A stretch of 64,000 bases of DNA. It comes from Armatimonas rosea. GTDB lineage: Bacteria > Armatimonadota > Armatimonadia > Armatimonadales > Armatimonadaceae. The DNA lies in contig NZ_JACHGW010000001.1 in assembly GCF_014202505.1 (NCBI RefSeq), forward strand, positions 62,001 to 126,000. Reading direction: 5' to 3'. How positions within the stretch are numbered: the stretch's first letter is position 1; each line of letters starts with the position of its first letter. A program made the position numbers and the translations under genes. Below the pieces are notes generated by a model, which was not told where the DNA came from, searched no databases, and was given only the letters and a program-made list of their open reading frames with translations. Below are positions 19,793 to 29,978 of the stretch, in pieces.

Positions 19793-22700
19793 TTACTGAC
19801 GGTCTCCAAAGAGGGGATGTTCCAGCAGATTCGTATTGCTGTTGACCGTGCCCATTTTTTGCTCACGCCGGACGACCACGCCCATGGTGTTGCGAGTGAG
19901 CGCGATATTGGGAGCGGAGAATCCCGCGTAGAGCGGCACTCCCGCATCCAGCTGCGCCCCCGTGGTGTCGAACCGGCGCGCTCCGGTGACCTGGAACACC
20001 TCCCCAACAAACTGCCCCGCAGTAAAGAGCTGGCTCGCGCCAATCCAGGCATTGGTGATGAGGTAGTCCCCACTCGGCAAGCGCTTGACCGCCGTGGGCA
20101 AGAAGCCCAAGTCCGATGGCCCTTGTAGGCGTCCGGTCATCAAAGCACGGTAGTCCCGGGCATCGAAGTACCAGGTGACGTACCAGCGGCTGTCGGTGCC
20201 AAGCTCAGCCTGGTAGACCCCACTGGAGTCGCAGATGAGGAAGGCGGACTTCTGCGTGCCAAGCCCGGTTGGGACGCTGATCTGCTGGATGTAGGTAGGT
20301 CGTGCAATCCGACGGATCCGTCCTGCAGGAGTCCCTGCGATCGCATCGACCGGCATCACGAGCTCGTTCATGGTGCGGTCGACAAGCCCGTTGCGCTTGG
20401 GCTCATTGCCGCCGAACGACCAGAGGTTGTAGGTTGTCACGGGGGTCCCTCCGGCGTTGAAGAGAGGAACAACCGTGTTGATTGGGTAGTACTCCAGCGA
20501 GAGCACCGAGCCTCCGGTGAAGTCGGTTCGCGTGTCCCCACTAGACTCACCCGCTGTGTTGGAGTTCCCCACCGCCGCCACAATCGTGGGATACCCGTAG
20601 AGGGTGGGATCTTGGCCAAGGCGCGGATCGCCGGTGACCAGGATTCGCTGAACACTCTGGAAGCGCAGCAAGCGCCCTTCCCGTTGTGTGGTCCGGCTCA
20701 CCCAGACAACGACCTGCTCCCCACGGATCGGGCCATTGGGAGTGGTGATCGTGCGGATGTTGCCATCGCGATCAAAGTAGTCCGCGACCTCGACAATGCG
20801 ATTGTTGCCCGCATCGGCGATCAGGTAGTGCACTTCGTAGCCCGCGTTGGCTGGCGACAGAGTGGTGTAGATCTGCACATCGGTGGGCCCATTGAGGGTG
20901 GTCGGATCCGATGTATTCAGGACACCGAAACCGTCGTTGAGGAGGGTCAGCTCCCAGCGCACCAGCCCACTACGATCGGCACGAACCACGCGGTTGTTAC
21001 CCGTATCACAGATAAGGTAGTCGGTCGGGGAGAGGCGCCGGGCGAGCGCAGGACGGGAGAGAGGCTTCCGATCCACGCTCACGCGACCATTGCCATCCGT
21101 TGTGACGCCCCCAACTCCCGCGAAGGGTACCTGCCCCCCCGCAACGAGGTAGCGCATCGTCCCATCCAGGGTCCAGATAGCACTACTGCCCGCATCCACT
21201 TCAACAATACGCTTGGCATCGGTCACTAGGGTAACACCGCTCTCGTAGGCATCCACCCCTGCAAGCGTTGCCACCGCGAGGGTGCCCTGGCTTCCGACCG
21301 GTGCCCCCACAACCTGGCCCTCGGTGCGCTTTACCCAGCGAACATGGCTCAGCTTCTGCGTATTTCCATCCAAGTTCCCCACGACGGTCTCGACTTGCTG
21401 GCCCAGACCGGTGCGAACGGAGGGGTCGTTTGACGAAGGATCGGCATCGAGCGCGACCACCATCCCGGTCGCTCCCGCCCCTGCAACACCCAGGTAGAGC
21501 AGATCACCATTCAAGGTCAGCGACGAGGTCGGGCGGCCCGGCAGGACATAGTACCAGAGCAAGGGAGAGTAGTTTCCATTGTCAGGAAGCCCTGCCTCAC
21601 GAGGATCGATGTCGGTTCCTGTTCCAATATTAGGAAGAAACGCACTGGGTGCAAGGACAACCACCTCAGGCTGCTTCGAGCCCGCAGGCGTGTAGGTCAC
21701 CACAAAGGAAAGACTGGACGAGAAGTTGCTCGCGCCGGTCCGCATGTCATTGATGATGATACGTCCACGATCCGGGTCGCCGATAATCGCGTTCGTGACC
21801 TGAGCGGTCTGTGGCACGGAGGCCATCAGGATCCGTGGCGTGTCCGGTGTGCTAGGATCGAAGGCGGACATGTCCATCTGCCGAATAATCGGGGGAACCG
21901 CAGGATCGTAGCTCTTCGGGAGCCGCAGGACAATCTCTTTCTTCATGTCCAGGGCCGCCACGACCGTCACGTCACCATTAAAGGCAGATCTCGCGTGAAG
22001 GACCTGGTAGACCGTCCCCTCATTGGTGGTCACCGGTGCCCCCACAGGAGTGACACTGGTGAGGCCTTCGTAGCCACCCGGCCGAGTCGCGGTTGTGCTG
22101 AGGTCTTCCTGGAGCGGCCCCGAGAACACGAGGCGGTTTCGCAACGTGGGACGCTCGATCACCGGTTGGTTATTGACAACGATCGCTTGCTGAGCCGCTC
22201 CTCCTGGAGTCTCAAAGATTCCCAGAGCCTGGCGGAGCTTGGTCAAGCTACCGCCCCCGTTGCTCTGCTCGTAGTTGCCCAAGATCGTGGTGACCGGGGT
22301 TGCTCCCATCACACTCGGGTTGACATGACGGACAGCACTCACCAGGATGTCGTCGGGCGTCATGGCAATGCCCTCCGCACCACCCAGGAAGCCCGCTGTC
22401 AGCAAATTCGCACGGCGAGCCGCATCGGTGTTGGGTCCCGTCAGCCCCGGCGGAGTCGCACTGGGTGTCACGTAGTAGACATCGTAGTCCAGCGAGACAA
22501 TCGCATTGTCAGGAGTCGGGCCAGAGCGGCTCGGTGGGTTCCCCCCACTGTCCTGCACCTGGACAAACCCGGTTTGGTCGATAAAACGACCCGTAAAGGT
22601 CGGGCTAATCCGGCCCGCGTTCATGTTGTCCTGAGCCGTGTAGATAAGAACGCCAGCCGCGTAGGTATTGGTGTAGACCCGCACATTGGGACGGATAAAG

Positions 22701-24709
22701 GGAAAGCCTGCGGGGGCGGCTCCCGGGTAGCCCGGATTGAGCGCGACGTACTGATTCTGTGTGGCGGCAGCGCGTGACTTAAAGACACCACTTCCCACGG
22801 GCTGATCGATCAGCGAGACCTCGTGGCGTGCCCCAAGCCAGTAGGGCATGATCCGGTGGGTAAAGCCCCCACTGGGGTTCTCCTGCCAGACCGGAACATA
22901 GAGCATCAGATCGTTGCTATTACCCGCCGACCGTGCCCCAACACTTGGCTGAGAATTGGGGTCGGGGTTGTTCTGTGGAACCGTGATGGCAATTCGTGTA
23001 AAGCCAAGACTCGGTGTACCAGCGGGGTGGTAGAGGTTATCGGGCGCAGCCGCGAAGGAGTACCATAGAGTCTCCATGGTCGATGCATTGACACAGCGGA
23101 CCAAGCCATTGGGCTCGACCACATAGACCTTGCCGTCGGAGAACACCGGCGCAGGTGCGGGCATCGGTGCACTTGTGGGCGTGGTGTAGCTTCCCCCACC
23201 CCCGACAGCGGCATTTGAAGCAGCGCCCGGCGCAGGTAGGATGTTGCCCGCAGGATCGGCAGCCAGCGCGGTCAGACGCACCAGCGAGCCATCCGCGAGG
23301 GTGACAAAGATGTAGTCGCCGTACTGAAGTCGCGTATCCGAGGCACCGGAATTAAAGATCGTCCCCAAGACCGGCGAGGAGGGCATCCCAGAGCCACCTG
23401 CCCAGCGCCAGATCTCGTCGTAGGCCGTCCCCAGTGCCAGGTCACGAAGTCCGACATCACCCGAGATCAGCGACGGATGGGCGTTGTAGGCACGAACGGT
23501 CGCAGTCCCCCCGACAACCCCGGTAACATACACCGCTCCCTTGGCGATCAACGGCGCGGTAGTGGACTGGAGCAGCTCGGTGCCGGGTACCTGGAACGCA
23601 GAGATCAGGGGCGCACCAATCGACTCAAACGAGGAGGCGGTGCGACGAGGATCCTTGCGGTACTGGCTATTGGCACTCCCCCAAGACACAACATTATAGA
23701 GGAACTTGAGATCTTCCGCGTGGGCCGTGATCAGGTTCTCCCCGCAGAACGCCCCCGAGTTCCCTCCCGACGATGTTCGCACGCCACCGGCATAGTCGTT
23801 GATATCACAGCCGGAGTCTCCTGCGGTGGCGATCACACGGCCTGCTCCGTAGGTTCCCGCCGCAATGTACGGCAGGTCGCCGCGGCCTGTATTCCCCACC
23901 ACATTTACCAAGGTCTCGGGGTTCGGCGGAAGGGTTGCATCGTTGATGCTGGTCAGGGCGTAGTTGGAGTAGTCCTTGTCCCCTAGGTTTGCAATCTCTT
24001 GTGGGCTGAGCGGGTTGGGACTGTTGAGAATGGGGTGGTTCGGGACATTGACCTTCGGGCCTGGTGTCCCGGTAGTCGCCTCACCACGTCCCCCACTAAA
24101 CTGGAGCTGGTCCATGAAGAGAGGGCCACTCGGGTCCATCCGCATCCCGCCACAGTCCTCTAGCCAGAGGACACCGCCCGCATCTACCAGCTTGCGGAGT
24201 TTCTCGCGATCGGCGGCGGTCAGCCGCGTCACCCGGTGGTTGGTCAGAAAGAGCAGGTCGAACTGGAGCAGGTCCTGGATGGGAGTATCGGTCAGAGAGA
24301 CCTCCCAGTAGGCCGCCATGTTCTTGGTGACTTGCTGGCCCACCTGGTACTGCGGTCCATTGCCCCCCGTTCGCGCTGTCCACCGGTTGGCGATATCGTT
24401 GGTGACGGTCTTAGGCGAGAGGGGGTTGATAAACTCCCAGTTCTGTGGCTTGAGATCGACACGCGCATCGGCGATATAGAAGATAAACGGGTCGGGGTTC
24501 TCCGGCCCACGCGCTGCCTCTGCCGGCGAGATCACCCCGTCCAGGTCGGCATCCGTGGTGGAGTCCAGTAAGAGAATCCCCACCTTGAGTGTCCGTTTAT
24601 TGCTGGAGTAGGTTGTCGCCACCTGTGCCCGAACCACAGTCCCAGCCAGGCAGCACCCGACCATCAACAGCGAGAGCGCAGCCCCAAATATCTTCGTTCG
24701 CATCGCCAT
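19793..24709 (-). CDS. exported DUF4159-like / NHL-repeat protein, 1638 aa
   Basis: The N-terminus has a basic start and hydrophobic stretch (IFGAALSLLMVGCCLAGTVVRAQ). Cleavage could be after VRA, or at the cysteine of MVGC as a lipoprotein; the sequence does not decide. A canonical EF-hand loop DADLDGVISPAE occupies residues 53-64. Residues of about 90-200 (LLFLTNHRVTRLTAADREKLRKLVDAGGVLWLEDCGG) resemble DUF4159. PQQ-like blades follow, and the C-terminal third has NHL-type repeats (YLICDTGNNRVVRAD, YLIADAGNNRIVEVAD). The ATG at 24709 has AAGGA six bases upstream; a longer start at 24745 would overlap the previous gene. It sits 10 bases after the PilX/GspK-like gene. A role in an extracellular pilus-like assembly is inferred from context. 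Confidence 0.85.
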   Translation of the reverse strand: MAMRTKIFGAALSLLMVGCCLAGTVVRAQVATTYSSNKRTLKVGILLLDSTTDADLDGVISPAEAARGPENPDPFIFYIADARVDLKPQNWEFINPLSPKTVTNDIANRWTARTGGNGPQYQVGQQVTKNMAAYWEVSLTDTPIQDLLQFDLLFLTNHRVTRLTAADREKLRKLVDAGGVLWLEDCGGMRMDPSGPLFMDQLQFSGGRGEATTGTPGPKVNVPNHPILNSPNPLSPQEIANLGDKDYSNYALTSINDATLPPNPETLVNVVGNTGRGDLPYIAAGTYGAGRVIATAGDSGCDINDYAGGVRTSSGGNSGAFCGENLITAHAEDLKFLYNVVSWGSANSQYRKDPRRTASSFESIGAPLISAFQVPGTELLQSTTAPLIAKGAVYVTGVVGGTATVRAYNAHPSLISGDVGLRDLALGTAYDEIWRWAGGSGMPSSPVLGTIFNSGASDTRLQYGDYIFVTLADGSLVRLTALAADPAGNILPAPGAASNAAVGGGGSYTTPTSAPMPAPAPVFSDGKVYVVEPNGLVRCVNASTMETLWYSFAAAPDNLYHPAGTPSLGFTRIAITVPQNNPDPNSQPSVGARSAGNSNDLMLYVPVWQENPSGGFTHRIMPYWLGARHEVSLIDQPVGSGVFKSRAAATQNQYVALNPGYPGAAPAGFPFIRPNVRVYTNTYAAGVLIYTAQDNMNAGRISPTFTGRFIDQTGFVQVQDSGGNPPSRSGPTPDNAIVSLDYDVYYVTPSATPPGLTGPNTDAARRANLLTAGFLGGAEGIAMTPDDILVSAVRHVNPSVMGATPVTTILGNYEQSNGGGSLTKLRQALGIFETPGGAAQQAIVVNNQPVIERPTLRNRLVFSGPLQEDLSTTATRPGGYEGLTSVTPVGAPVTTNEGTVYQVLHARSAFNGDVTVVAALDMKKEIVLRLPKSYDPAVPPIIRQMDMSAFDPSTPDTPRILMASVPQTAQVTNAIIGDPDRGRIIINDMRTGASNFSSSLSFVVTYTPAGSKQPEVVVLAPSAFLPNIGTGTDIDPREAGLPDNGNYSPLLWYYVLPGRPTSSLTLNGDLLYLGVAGAGATGMVVALDADPSSNDPSVRTGLGQQVETVVGNLDGNTQKLSHVRWVKRTEGQVVGAPVGSQGTLAVATLAGVDAYESGVTLVTDAKRIVEVDAGSSAIWTLDGTMRYLVAGGQVPFAGVGGVTTDGNGRVSVDRKPLSRPALARRLSPTDYLICDTGNNRVVRADRSGLVRWELTLLNDGFGVLNTSDPTTLNGPTDVQIYTTLSPANAGYEVHYLIADAGNNRIVEVADYFDRDGNIRTITTPNGPIRGEQVVVWVSRTTQREGRLLRFQSVQRILVTGDPRLGQDPTLYGYPTIVAAVGNSNTAGESSGDTRTDFTGGSVLSLEYYPINTVVPLFNAGGTPVTTYNLWSFGGNEPKRNGLVDRTMNELVMPVDAIAGTPAGRIRRIARPTYIQQISVPTGLGTQKSAFLICDSSGVYQAELGTDSRWYVTWYFDARDYRALMTGRLQGPSDLGFLPTAVKRLPSGDYLITNAWIGASQLFTAGQFVGEVFQVTGARRFDTTGAQLDAGVPLYAGFSAPNIALTRNTMGVVVRREQKMGTVNSNTNLLEHPLFGDRQ

Positions 24710-24719
24710 AATTGTTTCC

Positions 24720-27700
24720 TTACGCCCCTGGAGTTTCCCCTGCATAGAGGAGCCCTGGCGCTACCGGCAGGCGCGGTGCCACCGGCAGGATATTTCTGTA
24801 TGCATCTTGTCGTAGCGGATTGTTGTTCGCATCGTAGGGCGAGACCAGCTTATCGTCGTACAGGTAGACAATTCCACTGTCGCCGCCATTGCCCGCTCCA
24901 CCAGGCTGCGGCCCAGGAAGAGCACCATGGGCCCCGTGGATACTCACCAGCCCAGTAGCCCCTTGGCTCGCATAGCCCGGTGCCGACGGTAGCCCGGTCG
25001 AGCCGTAGTAGTTGGGTATCCAGCCCCACTTCTCCAGCCACGCTCCCTGGTCCCCCACCTCAGCCGGCATGTTCTCGGTGATCGCGCCAAAGAGCGTGAT
25101 GCGGATATCCATGGGCTGGCCGTAGAACGGGAAGCGCGGATCGATTCGCCCTCGGGTGACGCCCTGTGCCAGGAGGTTATCCCCCGGACGGCGGTAGAGA
25201 GGTTGCCCGGTCGAGTCAAGGCTGATGTAGTTCTCGTAGGTATCGTTGGGATCGGGGTTGAACCACGGCCCGGGGATGATAAAGAACGAGCCTTCCTGAG
25301 CATAGATCAGGGCCTCGACTCGGATGTCCGCCGGCGCAATCCCCGCCCGAGAGAGTCGATAGTCGGTCTGGTTGGGAACGCCCGCATTCGCGTCCACCGA
25401 GAGGTTCAACAAGTTGTCGATCCCAAACTTGGGCACCTGAGCGTAGGGCACGGTCTGATCGGGGTAGAGCAGCGCAGGGTTATTGCCAGCGTCCTTCAGA
25501 TCAAAGACATGGTCGAAGTAGATCCCGGGCTCGGTGCTGGTCGGGCCGCCCATCGCCAGCGTGGTCAGGCTGGGATTGGCGTTGGGCCAAGCCATATCAA
25601 TCGGGAAGCGGAAGAACCCAAAGGGAGCCGCGAGGCTCGGATCGGCGTTTACCGCAAGCCGCATCGCCGTGGCCCCATCCACACCCGCCGCCGAGTGGCG
25701 CAGGTAGAGCTGGGGAATGTAGCTAGGCGCAAGCCGCCCCACGGGGTTGGGCATTCCATTGGGCAGGTAGGTCTGAACCGGTGCCTGATTCAGGCGCATG
25801 GCAAAGGTCGGGGAGGCCGGGTTTAAGAAGATCGCACGGGCATCCGAGCCAGATGCCTCGGGACCAGCCGCGTTGTCGCCAGGGTTGAAGAACTGGGTGG
25901 TGTTGAGCACGACATAGTTCTTCGCCAGGAGCGCAATCGACGACTTCCCACGCACGAACTCTTCGGTCGCGGGGACCGAACCATCGGGGATATTGTCCTT
26001 GAGGAGGTTTCCATCAATGTAGATATTGCCGCCCGAGACCACGGTCAGGTGCCGGATGTAGTAGCGCAAGGTCTGAGGATCCAGGCCGCCGACCGTTCCG
26101 CGGATACGGACATTGCCCTCGGCATAGACCACGTACTCACCCTGCCAGACACCAGGCTGGATCTGCTGGGCCGGATAGCCCTCCAGCTTGCGAACACTGG
26201 CGGGAAGCCCTGCACTAGGAATATCGGCAGCAGCCTCTGCTGTGCCATTTCCCAGGCCGGAGTAGCGGATCACGGTGGACTGGTTAATTCGGCGACCGGT
26301 GTTGTCACGCAAGAACGAGCGGTTCACACTGCTGGCGGAGCGCTGGATAATCATGGCGCGCGGCGTCAGGGTGATCACGACGGCCGGGGGGACGTAGCGG
26401 TTGTCGCCGTTCCACCACGTGCGATCGACACCCACCCAGTTGGAGCGCGGCGAGTAGGCACCGATCAGGCTATCGGAGGCGTTCTGCATGTCCTCGCGGT
26501 TGTCGAGGTAGAGGCCCGCGCCCCAGCCGATCCGCCCCGCTTGGGTGGTCCCCAGGCCGGCGATCGTATTGCCCGCAACGTACCGGGCATCGATAGGCTC
26601 GGAGTCTCGGGTGAGAGCACGGTAGCGGGTGAGACCGTTATCGCCGATGCTCTGGTCGATCAGCGGCGCGGTGGTCCGTGCGACCCGGCGGAGCGGGTCG
26701 GTAGTCTGAGGCGCATGGTCGCGGACGAGACCTTGGTAGGAGTTGAACACTCCGTTGCTCGCCACCACACTGGCATTGGTAAACGCACCTCCCAGCTCCG
26801 TTAGCAAGACCTGAGAGTTATTGGCGGGAATGTTTAGGCTCGACGAGACCGTCAGCGCATCGCCACGCTGTCCATCGAGGAGCAAGCGGTTTACCCCAAA
26901 GAAGGTAAGAGCGGCATTGGAGTGGATCGGGCCATGGTAGACCGACTCAATCTGTCGTGCGGTCGGTGCGCTGGTATCGCGCCCTCCCGAGATAAAGTTG
27001 GAGTCCAGCACCTTGCTCGCGGAGCCCAGCGCGGCCACGACCGAGCGGTTGTCTTTATTAGTGATATGGCGCAGGAACTCAACCGTCCCGATCTGCTTGT
27101 AGGCCACCTGCTCGCGGCGTGCGCCCTTGCCCTCAGAGCTGGCGAAGGTGGTGGGATCGCTTGGATCGACAATTCCCACCCGGCCAATGGAGAGTAGCTT
27201 CAGGAAGCGGTTGGTTGCGGAGCGATCCGGCGCTGCTGTCGCGCGGCTATCGGGCTTGTAGACGATCTTGACCAGCGCGCGCCCCCCGAGGTTGCCCGCG
27301 CCCGGGGTTCGTCCCCCGAAGTCCACACGGGAGTAACCACAAGGCTCAGGGTTGAGTGGGGTGCCATTGGAGGCACTACAGGGACGGAGCCAGTCGTAGT
27401 CAGGATCGCTAGGACGAAGCGGCTCGGCATTGCGGATGCCATCCCCATCGCTATCTTGGTCGTCGTAGGCCTGCCCCGTTAAAGCTATGTTGGTATCATC
27501 CGGGTCGGCGACAAAGGGCACAGGGCGCCAGTCGGCCCCCTCGGGCGACTTGGTCAGCTCATCGTCGAGGTACTTGATCCCTGCCTCGGCGAGCTTATCT
27601 GCCGCAACACCCTTCGACGAGGTGCTGGTCGCCCGCATGTTGTTGACGATCAAGGCGATAAAGAGCCCCCCCAGAAAGAGCAACAGGAACAGGACAATAA

Positions 27701-27785
27701 TCGCGACCGTGAGCGACTGTGCCGCCCGGTTTCGTCGCCGTGGGCGTCCCGGAGAAGGAATGGGTTGATTTGTCATCGTCGTCAC
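24720..27785 (-). CDS. giant PilX/GspK-like minor pseudopilin, about 1020 aa
   Basis: A basic N-terminus (RPRRRNRAAQ) leads into a hydrophobic helix (SLTVAIIVLFLLLFLGGLFIALIV), as in PilX and GspK. Like those, it lacks the Glu at position 5 of the mature protein, a feature of the pseudopilin that caps the tip. Residues 111-121 (DSDGDGIRNAE) form a TSP3/EF-hand-like calcium loop; calcium sites are known in GspK. The rest is a large predicted extracellular domain about three to five times the usual length for this family. The first codon is GTG at 27785, giving a four-base overlap with the PilW/GspJ-like stop; an in-frame ATG at 27776 is an alternative. No strong Shine-Dalgarno is visible, so translational coupling is likely. 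Confidence 0.82.
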   Translation of the reverse strand: MTTMTNQPIPSPGRPRRRNRAAQSLTVAIIVLFLLLFLGGLFIALIVNNMRATSTSSKGVAADKLAEAGIKYLDDELTKSPEGADWRPVPFVADPDDTNIALTGQAYDDQDSDGDGIRNAEPLRPSDPDYDWLRPCSASNGTPLNPEPCGYSRVDFGGRTPGAGNLGGRALVKIVYKPDSRATAAPDRSATNRFLKLLSIGRVGIVDPSDPTTFASSEGKGARREQVAYKQIGTVEFLRHITNKDNRSVVAALGSASKVLDSNFISGGRDTSAPTARQIESVYHGPIHSNAALTFFGVNRLLLDGQRGDALTVSSSLNIPANNSQVLLTELGGAFTNASVVASNGVFNSYQGLVRDHAPQTTDPLRRVARTTAPLIDQSIGDNGLTRYRALTRDSEPIDARYVAGNTIAGLGTTQAGRIGWGAGLYLDNREDMQNASDSLIGAYSPRSNWVGVDRTWWNGDNRYVPPAVVITLTPRAMIIQRSASSVNRSFLRDNTGRRINQSTVIRYSGLGNGTAEAAADIPSAGLPASVRKLEGYPAQQIQPGVWQGEYVVYAEGNVRIRGTVGGLDPQTLRYYIRHLTVVSGGNIYIDGNLLKDNIPDGSVPATEEFVRGKSSIALLAKNYVVLNTTQFFNPGDNAAGPEASGSDARAIFLNPASPTFAMRLNQAPVQTYLPNGMPNPVGRLAPSYIPQLYLRHSAAGVDGATAMRLAVNADPSLAAPFGFFRFPIDMAWPNANPSLTTLAMGGPTSTEPGIYFDHVFDLKDAGNNPALLYPDQTVPYAQVPKFGIDNLLNLSVDANAGVPNQTDYRLSRAGIAPADIRVEALIYAQEGSFFIIPGPWFNPDPNDTYENYISLDSTGQPLYRRPGDNLLAQGVTRGRIDPRFPFYGQPMDIRITLFGAITENMPAEVGDQGAWLEKWGWIPNYYGSTGLPSAPGYASQGATGLVSIHGAHGALPGPQPGGAGNGGDSGIVYLYDDKLVSPYDANNNPLRQDAYRNILPVAPRLPVAPGLLYAGETPGA

Positions 27786-29956
27786 CGTATCGTGTTCCCT
27801 ATGCGAACCTTGTCCGTCAGGTTGATCGAGGTCCCCTGGTGGGTATTGGAGTCGTAGACCAGCGCCCCGACATTGACCGTCAGCAGGTCGCGGGTGGCGT
27901 AGTCCACCTTCACCACATCCGGCTCAGGCGCGATAATCGCCTTGTCGCCAAGGACCCTCCCCTGTGCATCCACGGGCTTGCCATTGTCTGCCCCGCCACT
28001 ACGACGCGCGTAGTTGTTCTGCCAGAGGTAGGTCACCTGAACCTCACGCTCCGCCACGGCGGCGGGGTCGGTGAAGGAGCGGGCAGGGAGCCCAGGGCCA
28101 CCGGGGTTGTCAAACCGCAGGAAGGCAGTCGGTAGTGTCCCATTGATGCGGGTGTCCTGGTCCAGCAGGTAGGTGCGCTGTCCCACGATCGGTGTCCAGC
28201 GCTTGCGCACACTGTTGGCAGGATCGGTGATCAGGGTTGCCTTCTTCACCACACTGGTCAGCGCTCCGGGCGCACGGTAGTAGGTCACGTTTCCAAGACC
28301 ACTGCTACCCGCCGTCACGCTCATGTCCGGGCCAACCACACTCTCACTGCCCGCCGCGAGCATCAGCCCACCACCGGGCTGAAGACCGCCCGCCCCCACA
28401 TTGCCAAAGACCACCAGCGGCGAAGTATACGTTCCTGCCTGGGTCGTGAGCAGCGGTGTCGTCAGCGCGATGTCCGAGCCATCCGCACGGAAGTAGCGCA
28501 GCGTGGAGTCGTCGAGGAGGTTGATCTCTCCCCAACCCTGGTTCGATGGCGTGTTCACGTCGGAGTCCGCATCGGGGAAGCGCGTGTTGAGGCGATAGAG
28601 CGTCTCCACCAGCTCACCCGGGTTGGCATCGGGGAAGCCTCCCGGCACCATGGAGCGAACGGTCCCATTGGCGAGGCGGATCAGCGGCACGCCGGTGTTG
28701 TCTCCCGCCAGCGGCGCAAAGCCTGTCTTGATGGTCCCACGCTCCATGTTGAGCAGGAAGGTCAGGTTGGGAGTCTTGACAAAGATCTCATTGGTGCTGG
28801 TGATACGGGCGCAGTAGAGCACTGCGTCCGACGTGGCAAGCACCCCACCGGTCGCCGCCGTGTCCAGGTGCACATGCGGTGTGGTCGTGCCATCGGGGAG
28901 CAGCTCCGAGTCGACCGTCACGCGCAGTGCACCGTAGTCCGAGCTCCCCACCCGGCTCGCGGCCCGGTAGAAGGTCACCGAGCTCGGCAGGCTCCAGTGG
29001 CCCTGCTGCGACGAGTAGATGGTCGGGACGGCGTTGGGGACCTCGGCGGCGGCGGCGGTCATAAAGCCGGGGGTCGCGTTGTCGCCGGTCACCGCGCCAG
29101 GTGCGAACGAGACCAGAGGCCGGAACGGCGTGGTTAGCACGAGATCGCCCGTGTCGTCCTTGACCCAGTTCACCACATCCTGATTCGGACCATCCACCAC
29201 CGCAGACGCAATCGCCTTCCAGTTGGCAGCATAGCTCACCCCGTTCGATGCCAGGTTCGGGTTGTAGAAAAAGTTAGGATCGTTGAAGCCGCCCGCATCA
29301 GGCAGCATGCTGTTGTAGTTAGCTTGGTTGATCAGCTTCGGGTCGGTCGGATCGAACTCAACACGGTAGAGGACAAAGGGATTGTGACGGCCATCGGCGG
29401 AGAACTGTGCGACACGGCGCTGGTAGACATTCTCGTAGGGACGGGTGTTGTCCTTGAGGCCGATAAAGTAGCGCACGATCCGCGTCCCCGGCGCGAGCGG
29501 GAAGCGCACATCGGAGCCCCCGATCGTATCGCCCGTGGTCGGGTCCTTGGTGCCGCCCGAGGGCAGGTGGCCCGACGGGATAAAGTCCACCTTGCTGAAG
29601 AGCACGGGAGCGGGGAAGACCTGCACACCCCCCGCCCAGTTGTAGCCATAGGGCGTGGTCGCCGCTCCCCCCACCCCGATATTGACCGCAAACTTCAGGG
29701 GGAACATCACCGGGGTCGTGGTGTTGTCAAAGACAAACACGGCCTGGGACAGCTCACGAGAGATCTGGTGAAGACCATTGCGCGCCTGGGTCTGTGCCTG
29801 CACCTGGTTCTGCGCCTTGCGGGTCAGGTTGAAGCCCTGGATGATGGGGACAAAGAGCAACCCCAGCAAGATTCCGGTGATGGCGATCACCACCAGAAGC
29901 TCGGTCATGGTAAAGCCGCGCTGAACCCGGATAAGTTTTGCTAAATTTCGCTGCAT
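27782..29956 (-). CDS. giant PilW/GspJ-like prepilin, 724 aa
   Basis: The class III signal is clear: leader MQRNLAKLIRVQRG, then FTMTELLVVIAITGILLGLLF with Phe at +1 and Glu at +5, ready for PilD-type prepilin peptidase. The helix continues into FNLTRKAQNQVQAQTQARNGLHQISRELSQAV, typical of the PilW/GspJ family. The extracellular domain is about 690 residues, against roughly 200-300 in known PilW/GspJ. It starts 22 bases after the PilV-like stop and overlaps the PilX-like gene by four bases. Minor pilin/pseudopilin of a tip complex, by family and position. Confidence 0.86.
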   Translation of the reverse strand: MQRNLAKLIRVQRGFTMTELLVVIAITGILLGLLFVPIIQGFNLTRKAQNQVQAQTQARNGLHQISRELSQAVFVFDNTTTPVMFPLKFAVNIGVGGAATTPYGYNWAGGVQVFPAPVLFSKVDFIPSGHLPSGGTKDPTTGDTIGGSDVRFPLAPGTRIVRYFIGLKDNTRPYENVYQRRVAQFSADGRHNPFVLYRVEFDPTDPKLINQANYNSMLPDAGGFNDPNFFYNPNLASNGVSYAANWKAIASAVVDGPNQDVVNWVKDDTGDLVLTTPFRPLVSFAPGAVTGDNATPGFMTAAAAEVPNAVPTIYSSQQGHWSLPSSVTFYRAASRVGSSDYGALRVTVDSELLPDGTTTPHVHLDTAATGGVLATSDAVLYCARITSTNEIFVKTPNLTFLLNMERGTIKTGFAPLAGDNTGVPLIRLANGTVRSMVPGGFPDANPGELVETLYRLNTRFPDADSDVNTPSNQGWGEINLLDDSTLRYFRADGSDIALTTPLLTTQAGTYTSPLVVFGNVGAGGLQPGGGLMLAAGSESVVGPDMSVTAGSSGLGNVTYYRAPGALTSVVKKATLITDPANSVRKRWTPIVGQRTYLLDQDTRINGTLPTAFLRFDNPGGPGLPARSFTDPAAVAEREVQVTYLWQNNYARRSGGADNGKPVDAQGRVLGDKAIIAPEPDVVKVDYATRDLLTVNVGALVYDSNTHQGTSINLTDKVRIGNTIR

Positions 29957-29978
29957 CGGTCTTAGTCTTTCGCTCAGT

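Noticed and set aside
19720-20073. N-terminal extension of the 3472 aa protein
   Set aside because: The extra 118 residues overlap the end of the preceding gene, are Arg/Ser-rich and precede a clear signal peptide that must be at the N-terminus.
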